This document shows positions 34,722 through 43,952 of a stretch of 64,000 nt of DNA, in pieces. The notes under the pieces were generated by a model. The model had not been told where the DNA came from. It worked only from the letters and a program-made list of their open reading frames with translations, and did no database searches. The translations under genes were made by a program, and so were the position numbers. Numbering within the stretch: the first letter of the stretch is position 1; every line of letters begins with the position of its first letter. Source of the DNA: Pseudomonas fluorescens (GTDB lineage: Bacteria > Pseudomonadota > Gammaproteobacteria > Pseudomonadales > Pseudomonadaceae). Where the stretch lies: contig NZ_LACH01000068.1 in the NCBI RefSeq assembly GCF_000968015.1, positions 1-64,000 on the forward strand. Reading direction: 5' to 3'.

Positions 34722-35527
34722 TGAAGTTGATGCTGGCTGAACCGTTCAAGAGCCTCTGGGCCGGACGCGACCCGTTCGCTGAAGTCGAGGGCCTCCAGGG
34801 CGAGGTATACCGCGAACTTGAAGCGCGCCGGACCCTGCGTACCGAAGTCAATGGCAATGGCTTTTTCGTGAAGATCCACCGTGGCATTGGCTGGGGCGAA
34901 ATCTTCAAGAACCTGCTCACCGCCAAGTTGCCGGTGCTCGGTGCCGGCCAGGAATGGAAGGCTATTCAGCGTCTGCAAGAAGTCGGCGTGCCGACCATGA
35001 CCGCCGTGGCTTATGGCGAGAAGGGCAGCAACCCGGCGGACCAGCATTCGTTCATCGTCACCGAAGAGCTGGCGCCCACGGTCAGCCTCGAAGATTTCAG
35101 CATCGACTGGGTCAAGCACCCGCCAGAGCCAAAACTCAAGCGTGCACTGATCGCCGAAGTTGCGCGTATGACCGGCATGATGCACCGCGCTGGCGTCAAC
35201 CATCGCGACTGCTACATCTGCCACTTTCTGCTGCACACTGACAAACCGGTGACAGCCGATGATTTCAGGCTCTCGGTGATCGACCTGCACCGCGCCCAGA
35301 CCCGCCCGACGATTACCCAGCGCTGGCGCAACAAGGACCTGGCCGCGCTGTATTTTTCGGCACTGGACATTGGCCTGACCCGTCGCGACAAATTGCGTTT
35401 CCTCAAGGGTTATTTCCAGCAGCCCCTGCGCCAGATACTGAGCGAGGAAGCCGGGTTGCTCGCCTGGCTCGAAGGCAAAGCAAACAAACTTTACGACCGT
35501 AAACAGCGATACGGGGATGCGCTCTGA
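34721..35527 (+). CDS. waaP: LPS core heptose(I) kinase WaaP
   Basis: WaaP phosphorylates HepI, a step needed for outer membrane strength and, in P. aeruginosa, for viability. The 268-residue kinase-fold protein has the catalytic loop HRDCYICHFLLH and the metal-binding VIDLHRAQ. The start ATG 34721 overlaps the waaG stop, and the frame stays open upstream inside waaG. Overlap by 1 nt with the next kinase gene continues the operon. Confidence 0.95.
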   Translation: MKLMLAEPFKSLWAGRDPFAEVEGLQGEVYRELEARRTLRTEVNGNGFFVKIHRGIGWGEIFKNLLTAKLPVLGAGQEWKAIQRLQEVGVPTMTAVAYGEKGSNPADQHSFIVTEELAPTVSLEDFSIDWVKHPPEPKLKRALIAEVARMTGMMHRAGVNHRDCYICHFLLHTDKPVTADDFRLSVIDLHRAQTRPTITQRWRNKDLAALYFSALDIGLTRRDKLRFLKGYFQQPLRQILSEEAGLLAWLEGKANKLYDRKQRYGDAL

Positions 35528-36261
35528 TGGCGGGTTGGAAACTGGAGCCTGAGTACAGCGATCTGGCAGAAGATTTCGGCAGTCTTGAGGCTGTGTTTGC
35601 GCTTGAGGGTGAACGCCTGACACGCGACCTGTTGTCCGAGGTCATTCGCGTCCAGCGCAATGGCGTCAACTATTACGTCAAACGCTACGTGGGTGCGGGC
35701 AAAGGTCTGCGTCGCTACCTGGGTAAACCCCGGGTGAAAGCCGAATGGCAGAATCTCAAGCGCTTCGCCAAGTGGGGCATTCCCACCGCCGAAGTGGTGG
35801 CCTGGGGCCTGGAACGTCGCGGTGCGGCGTACGATCGCGGGGCAATGATCACCCGTGAGCTGCCGCATACCGAAGACTTGTCGGCGTTGGCCGAGCGGCA
35901 TGATCCAAAGCTGGCGGACCGCGCCTGGGTCGATAACGTCAGCCGGCAGCTGGCGGGTTATACCCGGACCATGCACGACCACCGCTTCACTCATAACGAT
36001 TTGAAGTGGCGCAACCTGCTGATCGACGATGACGCCAGGCTGTTTCTGATCGACTGCCCCAATGGCGATTTCTGGCGCGGCTTCTGGCTCAAGTACCGGA
36101 TCACCAAGGACCTGGCCTGTCTGGACAAAGTCGCCAAGTATCACTTGTCGGCTACCCAGCGCCTGCGCTTTTACCTGCAATACCGCCAGTGTGATCGGCT
36201 GAATCCCGCCGACAAAAAACGGATCCGGCACGTGGTGAGATTTTTCGAGGGGCGCGAATGA
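35527..36261 (+). CDS. wapP: LPS core kinase of the InaA/WapP type
   Basis: The 244-residue protein has a small-molecule kinase fold with HNDLKWRNLLI and LFLIDCPNGDF as catalytic and metal-binding loops. By position it matches PAO1 PA5008 (WapP, proposed from memory to phosphorylate core heptose). It starts MAGWKLEPEYSDLAEDF and overlaps waaP by 1 nt and the next gene by 4 nt. The exact phosphorylation site cannot be read from sequence. Confidence 0.82.
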   Translation: MAGWKLEPEYSDLAEDFGSLEAVFALEGERLTRDLLSEVIRVQRNGVNYYVKRYVGAGKGLRRYLGKPRVKAEWQNLKRFAKWGIPTAEVVAWGLERRGAAYDRGAMITRELPHTEDLSALAERHDPKLADRAWVDNVSRQLAGYTRTMHDHRFTHNDLKWRNLLIDDDARLFLIDCPNGDFWRGFWLKYRITKDLACLDKVAKYHLSATQRLRFYLQYRQCDRLNPADKKRIRHVVRFFEGRE

Positions 36262-37010
36262 CTGATTTTCTGGCGGCTGAAGACCGTGCGCTGCTTGAGC
36301 GTCACGGCCTAGGCACCTTCGACGCACTCTGGGCCAAGCAGCTCGACGCTGTGGATGAACCCAACACTGCTCGCGGTGGCTGGAGCAGCGTGTTTCGGCT
36401 GGATCTGGAAGGTCATGGTTACTACCTTAAACGCCAGAGCAACTACCAGATGCGCACCTTGCATGCGCCCTTTGGCGAGCCAAGCTTTGCCCGTGAATTT
36501 CGCAATATCAGTCGCTATGAAAAGTTCGGTATTCCAGCGCTGAAGGCGGCGTTTTTTGGTGAGCGCAAAGTCGACGGCGAAGTCCGGGCGATTCTGCTGA
36601 CCCGTGCCCTGGATGGTTGGGATGACCTGGATTCGCTGTTGCAGCGTTGGTCGGACCTGAGTTCGGCGCAGCATTCGGCCATTCTGAAGGCCTGTGGGCA
36701 ATTGGCTCGGCGCCTGCACGGCGCGCGTCAGGTTCACGGTTGCTTCTACCCCAAGCACATTTTTCTCCAGGCCACCGGCAACGGTTACCTGGCCCAACTG
36801 ATCGACCTGGAAAAGACCCGGCCGTTGCTGTTTGGTCTGCGTGATCGGGCCAAAGACCTGGAGCCGTTGGTGCGTCGGGCGCCTGAGTGGAGCGAAGCGC
36901 AGTTGCGCGAGCTGCTGGCCGCCTATCTGGATCAATCGCAAGACAGTTCGCTGATAGACAGCTGGCTTACGCGCCTGAGCGCGCGGCGCAGTCATAAGGA
37001 GACGCGCTGA
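36258..37010 (+). CDS. wapQ: LPS core kinase-like protein of the WapQ type
   Basis: The 250-residue protein has the same fold as its neighbours, but the catalytic loop is altered: HGCFYPKHIFL has no Asp at the usual HxD place and His instead of the usual Asn. LIDLEKTR keeps the metal Asp. It may be a weak or non-canonical kinase. Position fits PA5007. It overlaps both neighbours (4 nt and 1 nt). Confidence 0.78.
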   Translation: MTDFLAAEDRALLERHGLGTFDALWAKQLDAVDEPNTARGGWSSVFRLDLEGHGYYLKRQSNYQMRTLHAPFGEPSFAREFRNISRYEKFGIPALKAAFFGERKVDGEVRAILLTRALDGWDDLDSLLQRWSDLSSAQHSAILKACGQLARRLHGARQVHGCFYPKHIFLQATGNGYLAQLIDLEKTRPLLFGLRDRAKDLEPLVRRAPEWSEAQLRELLAAYLDQSQDSSLIDSWLTRLSARRSHKETR

Positions 37011-38461
37011 TGCGTTTGTCCGAGCTGAAAAACGCTGGCCGCAGTCCAAGCCTGCCGTTGAACATTCCACTGGCCGATGCCGCCGGCCCTGCCGAGCTGC
37101 AGTTGCTGAATCTGTTGCGGGTGTTGCCGGGGCAGCGTTATGTCGGTGCGGGCATCTGGCGCGGGCGACCGGTGCTGGCCAAGTTGTTGGTCGGCAGCAA
37201 AGCGGCGCGGCATTTTCAGCGTGAGCTGGACGGCGTGCGGTTGCTGGCGGCTCAGGGGTTGACCACGCCGTTGCTGCTGGCTGATGGCCTGAAAGACGGC
37301 GAAGGCGGTTGGCTGCTATTCGATTTCCTTGAAGGCGCCGAAAGCCTTGGGGATGCCTGGGAACGGGTCGAGCACTTGCCGATGCTGGCGGATGAGCAAT
37401 CGGCGGTATTGGCCGATGCGCTGGGTGCGATTGGTCAATTGCACCGCAAGGGCCTGTGGCAGGAAGACCTGCACCTGGACAACCTGCTGCGCCAGGGCGG
37501 TCGACTGTATTTGATCGACGGTGCCGGAATCCGCACGGAGACGCCGGGCCAGCCGCTGTCGCGACAGAAAGTCCTGGAGAATCTCGGGGTGTTTTTCGCC
37601 CAGTTGCCCAAGACGCTGGAACCCTACACCGAAGAGTTGCTGGTGTATTACCTGCTGAGCAACGGCGAGCATGCCTTGCCGATGGAAGCGTTGCAGAAGC
37701 AGATCAGCAAGGTTCGCACCTGGCGACTGAAGGACTTCCTGATCAAGGTCGGCCGCGAATGCACGCTGTTCAGTGTCCAGCGCGGCGCGTTCGGCTTGCG
37801 GGCGATTCGCCGCGAGGAAGAAGCGGCGATGCTGCCGGTGCTGGCGCAGGCCGATGCGTTGCTCGATCAGGGCCATCTGTACAAGACCGGCGGCGCGGCG
37901 AGCGTCGGCAAGGTCGAGGTCGCCGGTCGCACGCTGGTGATCAAGCGCTACAACATCAAGGGTTTTGCCCACTGGCTCAAACGCTTCTGGCGTCCGAGCC
38001 GTGCCTGGCATTCCTGGCGCGAAGGCAATCGCCTGGCGTTTCTCGGCATCGCCACGCCCAAGCCGTTGGCGTTGCTGGAGCAGCGTTTTCTCTGGTTGCG
38101 CAGTCGGGCTTATCTGGTGACCGAGTATTTGCCGGGACCGGACATCATCGAGCGGTTTGCGCCTTATGTTGAAAGCGGTGAGGCACCGGAAGCCGAATTG
38201 CTGGCACTGGATCATTTGTTTGCCGAGCTGATTGGCGAGCGGATCAGTCACGGGGATTTCAAGGGGCATAACCTGTTCTGGCAGCACGATCGCTGGGCGC
38301 TGATTGATCTGGATTCGATGTGTCAGCACGCCTCGCTCAACAGCTTCGCCCCGGCCTATGCGCGGGATCGGGCAAGGTTCATGCGTAACTGGCCTGAGAG
38401 CAGTGCGCTGTATCAGGTCATTGATCAGCGTCTTCCCCAAGATATCTCTAGCGCTGCCTGA
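37010..38461 (+). CDS. Double kinase-domain LPS core protein (PA5006-like)
   Basis: The 483-residue protein contains two kinase-fold halves in one chain. The first (about 1-240) has WQEDLHLDNLL and LYLIDGAG; the second (about 270-483) has HGDFKGHNLFW and LIDLDSM. Both keep Asp and Asn residues for catalysis, so both could be active. It closes the run of four overlapping kinase genes after waaG. PA5006 in PAO1 holds the same place. Substrate unknown; core heptose is likely by context. Confidence 0.82.
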   Translation: MRLSELKNAGRSPSLPLNIPLADAAGPAELQLLNLLRVLPGQRYVGAGIWRGRPVLAKLLVGSKAARHFQRELDGVRLLAAQGLTTPLLLADGLKDGEGGWLLFDFLEGAESLGDAWERVEHLPMLADEQSAVLADALGAIGQLHRKGLWQEDLHLDNLLRQGGRLYLIDGAGIRTETPGQPLSRQKVLENLGVFFAQLPKTLEPYTEELLVYYLLSNGEHALPMEALQKQISKVRTWRLKDFLIKVGRECTLFSVQRGAFGLRAIRREEEAAMLPVLAQADALLDQGHLYKTGGAASVGKVEVAGRTLVIKRYNIKGFAHWLKRFWRPSRAWHSWREGNRLAFLGIATPKPLALLEQRFLWLRSRAYLVTEYLPGPDIIERFAPYVESGEAPEAELLALDHLFAELIGERISHGDFKGHNLFWQHDRWALIDLDSMCQHASLNSFAPAYARDRARFMRNWPESSALYQVIDQRLPQDISSAA

Positions 38462-38467
38462 ATCCCT

Positions 38468-38541
38468 TCGCGAGCAAGCTCGCTCCCACACGGGATCTGT
38501 GTCGCAACGCAGAACCACTGTGGGAGCGAGCCTGCTCGCGA
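38468..38541. repeat. REP pair, reversed arm order
   Basis: TCGCGAGCAAGCTCGCTCCC (38468) faces TGTGGGAGCGAGCCTGCTCG (38519), with the TGTGGG ends inside. It marks the left edge of the lipoprotein/DUF3800 insert and lies between co-directional genes. Confidence 0.87.
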
Positions 38542-38672
38542 TGGGGCCAGAACAGCCACCCAAGATTAAGGGACAGGTTCTTATGAAATGTCCTACATGA
38601 TCTACAGAGCCCATGAACTGTGCCCTGAATAGCCGCGATGCTAGTTTGCCTGACGTTCACGGAGGGCAGATT

Positions 38673-39008
38673 TTGACGATAAAAATGACGGTGTTACTGA
38701 GTACTTTTGCACTGGTTTTATCAGGCTGCGGGACCGCTGTTACGGTGTTGCAGGATGACGAAGATTCGGCTCGTAGCCTCAGAAAGCAAAAGACCTACTG
38801 TCAATCCATACCGCGTATCTACAGCGGCCTGGCTTACGACTTTTGCGTATTAAATGCAGCGCCTGATCCCACGGGTATTCTTTTGCCGTTCGTATTGGTG
38901 GATTTCACCCTCTCGGGTGTTTTCGACACCGTCCTCCTGCCTTATACGGTTTACCGGCAAGCTACCGACGGCAATATCAGTATTTACTGGCGAGCAGGCC
39001 GCGGGTAA
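38673..39008 (+). CDS. YceK/YidQ-type (DUF1375) lipoprotein
   Basis: The 111-residue protein has a lipoprotein signal (MTVLLSTFALVLSGCG, lipidated Cys in LSGC) and the DUF1375 signature PFVLVDFTLSGVFDTVLLPYTVY. Function is unknown; a membrane-anchored periplasmic protein is expected. I chose TTG 38673 because GGAGGG (38661-38666) is 6 nt upstream; ATG 38685 is the alternative. It is more AT-rich than the LPS genes around it and interrupts them, so it is probably an insertion. Confidence 0.8.
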   Translation: MTIKMTVLLSTFALVLSGCGTAVTVLQDDEDSARSLRKQKTYCQSIPRIYSGLAYDFCVLNAAPDPTGILLPFVLVDFTLSGVFDTVLLPYTVYRQATDGNISIYWRAGRG

Positions 39009-39079
39009 CTCTTTTGTATTCCGGCGTGTCAGTGCCACACCTAACGCACTTGGCTCGAAGAACAAAAGGTGAATAGTTC

Positions 39080-39958
39080 GTGTCGACCCCAATTTTGCCC
39101 TCTCAACAGTTTTTCCTTTTTGAAAACGAAAGCGAAGCTGAAACTAATGTTGAGGCGCAAAAGCTTTTACCTCCGTCCGGGAGGTACAGCGATTTCATAA
39201 TCTATGTGGATGAGAGCGGCGATCATGGGATGCAAACATTAGATCCAAACTACCCAATGTTTGTGCTGGCATTTTGTGTGTTTCATAAAAGGCATTATTG
39301 CGAAAAGGTTATTCCTGCCCTTCAGAAGTTCAAATTTAATCATATGGGTCATGACCTGATCGGTCTGCATGAATTGGAAATTCGAAAAGAAAAGGGAGCG
39401 TTCTCTAGTCTTTTCACATCAAGGCAGCACAAACATGCCTTTCTCGATGAATTGACGGGAATCATTGAGGCCAGCAATTTCGTCCTGATCAGCTGCGTTA
39501 TCGACAAAGCCGCTCTTCGCGAAAAGCAAGGTCCTGTCCACAATCCTTATCATGTCGCGCTCGGATTCTGCCTTGAAACGCTTTATGAGTATTTGCAGGA
39601 AAAGAATCAACAGAGTGTTTTAACTCATGTGATTTTCGAGCGTCGAGGGAAGCGGGAGGATAATGAGCTTGAACTGGAGTTTCGTCGCATGTGCGATGGC
39701 GCGAACAGATTGGGCATACAACTGCCGTTCGACATCGTATTTGCAACCAAACAAGTGAATTCCACGGGGTTACAACTAGCGGATCTTGTTGCAAGACCCA
39801 TTGGTATGAGCGTTTTGCGGTCGGGGCAAGAAAATCGTGCCTTTGACGTGCTCAAGCGCAAGTTCTACTGCAGTGGTGGGCGTAACAATGTGGGAGAGGG
39901 TTTCGAGAATTGGGGGTTAAAAATTTTCCCTCTCTCAGAAAGCGAAAAGCCCCGGTGA
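39080..39958 (+). CDS. DUF3800 domain protein
   Basis: The 292-residue protein has the DUF3800 pattern: YVDESGDHG near residue 42, a middle Glu in HVIFERRGKREDNELE, and QLADLVARPIG near the end. The fold is RNase H-like with a likely metal-binding Asp/Glu set. Function is unproven; relatives occur in phages and accessory islands. GTG 39080 has AGGTGA 7 nt upstream. The DNA is AT-richer than the flanks. The last codons run into a GC-rich hairpin (39950-39970) that, read on the minus strand, looks like a terminator left over from the native sequence. Confidence 0.82.
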   Translation: MSTPILPSQQFFLFENESEAETNVEAQKLLPPSGRYSDFIIYVDESGDHGMQTLDPNYPMFVLAFCVFHKRHYCEKVIPALQKFKFNHMGHDLIGLHELEIRKEKGAFSSLFTSRQHKHAFLDELTGIIEASNFVLISCVIDKAALREKQGPVHNPYHVALGFCLETLYEYLQEKNQQSVLTHVIFERRGKREDNELELEFRRMCDGANRLGIQLPFDIVFATKQVNSTGLQLADLVARPIGMSVLRSGQENRAFDVLKRKFYCSGGRNNVGEGFENWGLKIFPLSESEKPR

Positions 39959-40086
39959 AACTCACCGAGGCCACAACGCCGACCGGGATCCCCCAGTCCA
40001 TTTGCGCAGGAGTCTATGTCGAGGTCCGTCATCTGTCAACGCGCCAGCTTGCGACTCCGGCTAGAGGCTTGCCGTCGCTTTTAAGC

Positions 40087-40156
40087 TATAATCCCGCCCT
40101 TTAGCTGCCACTCGCCCATTGCGAGGGCACATTAATCTTTGAGGCGCCTTGCGCCT
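40087..40156 (+). promoter_or_regulatory. Promoter -10 box and leader hairpins of the carbamoyltransferase gene
   Basis: TATAAT at 40087-40092 is a perfect -10 box, but no good -35 is seen at 16-18 bp. The leader of about 85 nt carries two hairpins: CTCGC/GCGAG (40111-40125) and AGGCGC/GCGCCT (40142-40156). This promoter would restart the LPS operon after the insert. Confidence 0.5.
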
Positions 40157-40184
40157 GCATGCAGACTAAAGAGGCTAGACCCCT

Positions 40185-41942
40185 GTGGCATTGACGATTC
40201 TTGGCCTGTCCGGCGCCCTTAGCCATGATCCTTCCGCAGCGTTGTACATCGACGGCAAGCTGGTCGCGGCGGCTGAGGAAGAGCGCTTTGTGCGCGATAA
40301 ACATGCAAAGAACCGCATGCCTTACGAGTCGGCGAAGTTCTGCCTCGAGCAGGCCGGCATCAAGCCATCCGACGTTGATGTGGTAGCGATTCCGTTCGCG
40401 CCGATCAGCCTGTTCGGCAAGGCTCGCTGGCATTACGCCAAGCGTTACTGGTACGCCCCGGACCGCGCGCTCGACGCGATCCTGATGGGTAACCGTCGCT
40501 ACAAGCGCTATCGCAACAAGATTGTCTGGTGCCTCGAGCAATTGGGTTTCGATCCGAAGAAAATCAAGATCGAGCCGGTCGAGCATCACCTGGCCCACGC
40601 CTCCAGCGCTTATCACTGCTCCGGTTTCAAAGAGAAAACCGCGATCCTCGGGATCGACGGCAAGGGTGAGTACGCCACGACCTTTTTCGGTTACGGCGAA
40701 AACGGCAAGATCCACAAGATCAAGGAATTCTTCGATCCGGACTCCCTCGGCGGCCTGTACGGCGCGATCACCGAGTTCCTCGGTTTCGAGATGCTCGACG
40801 GTGAGTTCAAGGTCATGGGCATGGCGCCGTATGGCGATGCCAGCAAGTACGATTTCTCGCGCCTGGCTTCGTTCGAGAACGGCGAGCTGGTGATCAACAC
40901 CGACTACGCCAACGTCATCGGCCTGCGTCGTTATAAAGAGAAGGGCAAAGGTTTCTACTTCTCGCCGAAGCTGATCGAGTGGCTGGGTCCCAAGCGCGAA
41001 GGCGACATCGCCGACGAGCCGTACATCCACTACGCCGCGAGCATGCAAGCGCTGTTCGAAAAGATCTCGCTGCAGATGATCGACCATTACCTGGGCGACG
41101 TGCTCAAGGAAACCGGCAAACTGGCCTTCGCCGGTGGCTGTGCGTTGAACGTCAAGCTGAACCAGAAAATCATCGCCCGCGATGACGTTAAAGAACTGTT
41201 CGTGCAGCCTGCGTCCGGCGATGCCGGCACCGCGGTCGGCGCGGCGGCCTATGTGTCCCACGCCCGTGGTGTGCCGGTCGAGAAGATGGAACACGTCTAC
41301 CTCGGCCCGTCGTACACCAACGAAGACGTGCTCGCCGCGTGTGCCCGCCACCCGAGCAAGCCGGTATGGCGCAAGCTTGAGAACATGCCGGAAAACATCG
41401 CCAAAATCATGGTCGATGGCAACCCGGTGGCCTGGTTCCAGGGCCGCATGGAATTCGGTCCGCGCGCCTTGGGCGGTCGTTCGATCATCGGTTGCCCGAG
41501 TGCAACTGGCGTGGCTGACCGCATCAACCACCAGATCAAGTTCCGCGAGCGCTGGAGGCCTTTCTGCCCGTCGATGCTCGACACCGTTGCACCGCAGATG
41601 ATCAAGATCGATCACCCGGCGCCGTTCATGACCTTCACCTTTGAAGTGGCGGAAGAGTGGAAGACCCGCGTGCCGGAAGTCGTCCATGAAGACGGCACCT
41701 CGCGAGCCCAGGTGCTCAAGCGCGAATACAACCCGCGCTACTACGACATGATGAAGGCGCTGGAAGTGCTGACCGGTAATGGCGTGTCGCTGAATACCTC
41801 GCTCAACCGTCGCGGCGAGCCGATGATCTGCTCGCCGACGGACGCCCTGAACATGTTCTTCGGTTCCGATCTACAGTATCTGATCATGGAAGACATCCTG
41901 GTGGTCAAAGAGGGCGCGGACGCATATGACACGCTCGGCTGA
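40185..41942 (+). CDS. Carbamoyltransferase of the NodU/CmcH family (LPS core)
   Basis: The 585-residue enzyme transfers a carbamoyl group from carbamoyl phosphate. Its N-terminal kinase-like domain starts ILGLSGALSHDPSAAL, with metal-binding histidines in VEHHLAHASSAYH. The C-terminal YrdC-like domain has GGCALNVKLNQK and RMEFGPRALGGRS. By context and the PA5005 match it should carbamoylate HepII of the LPS core, a known Pseudomonas modification. The start is GTG 40185 with AGAGG upstream. It overlaps the next gene by 17 nt. Confidence 0.9.
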   Translation: MALTILGLSGALSHDPSAALYIDGKLVAAAEEERFVRDKHAKNRMPYESAKFCLEQAGIKPSDVDVVAIPFAPISLFGKARWHYAKRYWYAPDRALDAILMGNRRYKRYRNKIVWCLEQLGFDPKKIKIEPVEHHLAHASSAYHCSGFKEKTAILGIDGKGEYATTFFGYGENGKIHKIKEFFDPDSLGGLYGAITEFLGFEMLDGEFKVMGMAPYGDASKYDFSRLASFENGELVINTDYANVIGLRRYKEKGKGFYFSPKLIEWLGPKREGDIADEPYIHYAASMQALFEKISLQMIDHYLGDVLKETGKLAFAGGCALNVKLNQKIIARDDVKELFVQPASGDAGTAVGAAAYVSHARGVPVEKMEHVYLGPSYTNEDVLAACARHPSKPVWRKLENMPENIAKIMVDGNPVAWFQGRMEFGPRALGGRSIIGCPSATGVADRINHQIKFRERWRPFCPSMLDTVAPQMIKIDHPAPFMTFTFEVAEEWKTRVPEVVHEDGTSRAQVLKREYNPRYYDMMKALEVLTGNGVSLNTSLNRRGEPMICSPTDALNMFFGSDLQYLIMEDILVVKEGADAYDTLG

Positions 41943-43056
41943 ACGCCATGTGCTGCAGTTCTGTCACGGCTATGACGGGCCGTTTCTGGACTGCGCCCGG
42001 CAGTACGCCAGCCTGTTCGCGGGGACCGGGTATCGAGTGACCACGGTGTTTTTGACCGGGGCTGCCGATGCTGAAGTCGCCGCGGGCTGTGCTTCCGATG
42101 AAGTGCTGTTCATGGAATACAGCTCCAAGGCCATTCGTGGCCTGAAGCTGGGCGCCATCAGCGATCTGCGCAAGATCGCCGCCTCGCGCAATTTCAGCTT
42201 TTGCATCGCCCACCGTTTCAAGCCTATTTATATCGCCTTGCTCGGCACGTCGTTGCCGGTGATTGGCGTGCATCACGCGTTTGACGATTACAAACGCGGC
42301 ACACGCAAACTCTTCGCGAATATTTTCCGCAAGCGCCTGAGCCTGCTCGGGGTTTCCGATGCCGTGCGCGACGACATGCGCCATTGCCTGCCGAAGTGGC
42401 CGGCGGCGCGGATTCAGACGCTCTATAACCGTATCGATGTGCAGACCTTGCAGGACACCCAGGTGTCGGTTCGCGAGGCCCGGGAAACCCTCGGCCTGGC
42501 GCCGGATGCCTGGGTTGTCGGCAATGTCGGACGGCTGCATCCGGACAAGGATCAGACCACGCTGCTGCACGGTTTTGCCGCGGCGTTGCCGGGTTTGCCG
42601 GCCAGCAGCCAGTTAGTGATTCTCGGTGCCGGTCGACTGGAACAGGACCTCAAGGCCCTGGCCCGTGAGTTGGGTATCGGCGACCGCGTGCTGTTTCTCG
42701 GTCAGGTGCCTGAGGCTCGGCGTTATTTCCGTGCCTTCGATGTGTTTGCCCTGAGTTCCGATCACGAGCCGTTCGGCATGGTGCTGCTGGAGGCCATGGC
42801 TGCCGGTGTGCCCTTGCTCGCCACGGCGTGTGGCGGGGCGAAAGAAGTGGTCGAGGGCGTCGGTATTCTGTTTCCGCTGGGCGATGCCGAACACTTGGCT
42901 CAAGGGCTGCAACATCTGGCCGCGATGGACGAGCAGCAACGTCACCAGTGCGCCGAGCTGATGCTCGATCGCTTGCGTGAGCGCTTCTCCGACCGCGCGG
43001 TGCGCGATGCTTTCTGGCGTTTGCCGCACGTTACCGAACTGGCGCCGAGGGGCTGA
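41926..43056 (+). CDS. wapH: LPS core glycosyltransferase, GT4 family (WapH-like)
   Basis: The 376-residue GT-B glycosyltransferase shows the group 1 C-terminal domain with VGRLHPDKDQTTLL and SSDHEPFGMVLLEAMAAGVPLLAT (EX7E motif). By gene order it matches PA5004 (WapH), which adds a core glucose. The start ATG 41926 lies inside the carbamoyltransferase end, and the stop overlaps the next start by 1 nt, so it is part of the operon. Confidence 0.87.
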   Translation: MTRSAERHVLQFCHGYDGPFLDCARQYASLFAGTGYRVTTVFLTGAADAEVAAGCASDEVLFMEYSSKAIRGLKLGAISDLRKIAASRNFSFCIAHRFKPIYIALLGTSLPVIGVHHAFDDYKRGTRKLFANIFRKRLSLLGVSDAVRDDMRHCLPKWPAARIQTLYNRIDVQTLQDTQVSVREARETLGLAPDAWVVGNVGRLHPDKDQTTLLHGFAAALPGLPASSQLVILGAGRLEQDLKALARELGIGDRVLFLGQVPEARRYFRAFDVFALSSDHEPFGMVLLEAMAAGVPLLATACGGAKEVVEGVGILFPLGDAEHLAQGLQHLAAMDEQQRHQCAELMLDRLRERFSDRAVRDAFWRLPHVTELAPRG

Positions 43057-43952
43057 TGCTCAACCGATTTCAAGGCTGGCGTGAACGTGGCTGGGCGGTA
43101 GTCGACGCCTCGACATATGCTCAAGCCTGGCAACGTTATGGCGGCAGCGTCGCCACTCATCCCGTGGTGGTCGAGCGGCTTGCGCAGTTGGCCGACATTC
43201 CTGTGCGCTACCTGGCCTGGGAGCAAAACGGTGAAGTCAAAGCCGCGATCCCGACCTGGGGCCGCGACCTCGCCTTGTCCAAGGACGTGCTCAAACGCTG
43301 CGGTAAAAAAGGCCTGTTCGACCTCGGTAATGCCGAATTCATCCTGCCGGCCGCTGCCGATGCACAAGCGCCGCTGCGTCATCGTGGGCGTTACCTGTCG
43401 GCGCTGAATGAAGGACGCTTCACCGGCATCAAGTTGCAGGCTGAACAGCTGGCGATGGCCCGCACTCCCGAAGAGCTATCGAAGAAGTTTCGCTACAACC
43501 AGCGCCGTGAATTGCGATTGCTGGAAGAAGCGGGTGGAGTGGTCCGGCCGGTCGCGGAGTTTTCCAGCAGTGAACTGGCGGCGATCTATTGCGACCTGTT
43601 CCAGCGTCGCTGGGGTTTCCCGGCGACGGGGGCCGAGCGCATGGCTGAGGTCATCGAGTTGCTGCGTGATTTGTTGATCGGCTCGGTGATTTTCCTCAAC
43701 GATGCGCCGATAGCGATTCAACTGGTCTACCGTGTCGAGACACCGCAGTGGATCAGCGTCGAGTACATCAATGGCGGCGTCGATCCCGAAACCCGCGAAT
43801 TCAGTCCGGGCAGCGTGCTGAGTTTTCTCAATACGCAAAGCGCCTGGGAGCATGCCCGGGCGTTGAACAAACCGCTGCGCTTTTCTTTCGGTCGCGCCGA
43901 TCGTGAATACAAGGATCGCTGGTGCAATCCTGTGCCGGTATTCACCGTATGA
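43056..43952 (+). CDS. mig-14: Mig-14-family protein
   Basis: The 298-residue protein resembles Mig-14 (PA5003), linked to resistance to cationic antimicrobial peptides in Salmonella and Pseudomonas. The C-terminal half has a GNAT-like form (RYNQRRELRLLEEAGG, LLRDLLIGSVIFLNDAPIAIQLVYR), so acyl or aminoacyl transfer to the cell surface is possible. No signal is seen, so it is cytoplasmic or on the inner face of the membrane. It overlaps wapH (1 nt) and dnpA (4 nt). Confidence 0.83.
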   Translation: MLNRFQGWRERGWAVVDASTYAQAWQRYGGSVATHPVVVERLAQLADIPVRYLAWEQNGEVKAAIPTWGRDLALSKDVLKRCGKKGLFDLGNAEFILPAAADAQAPLRHRGRYLSALNEGRFTGIKLQAEQLAMARTPEELSKKFRYNQRRELRLLEEAGGVVRPVAEFSSSELAAIYCDLFQRRWGFPATGAERMAEVIELLRDLLIGSVIFLNDAPIAIQLVYRVETPQWISVEYINGGVDPETREFSPGSVLSFLNTQSAWEHARALNKPLRFSFGRADREYKDRWCNPVPVFTV

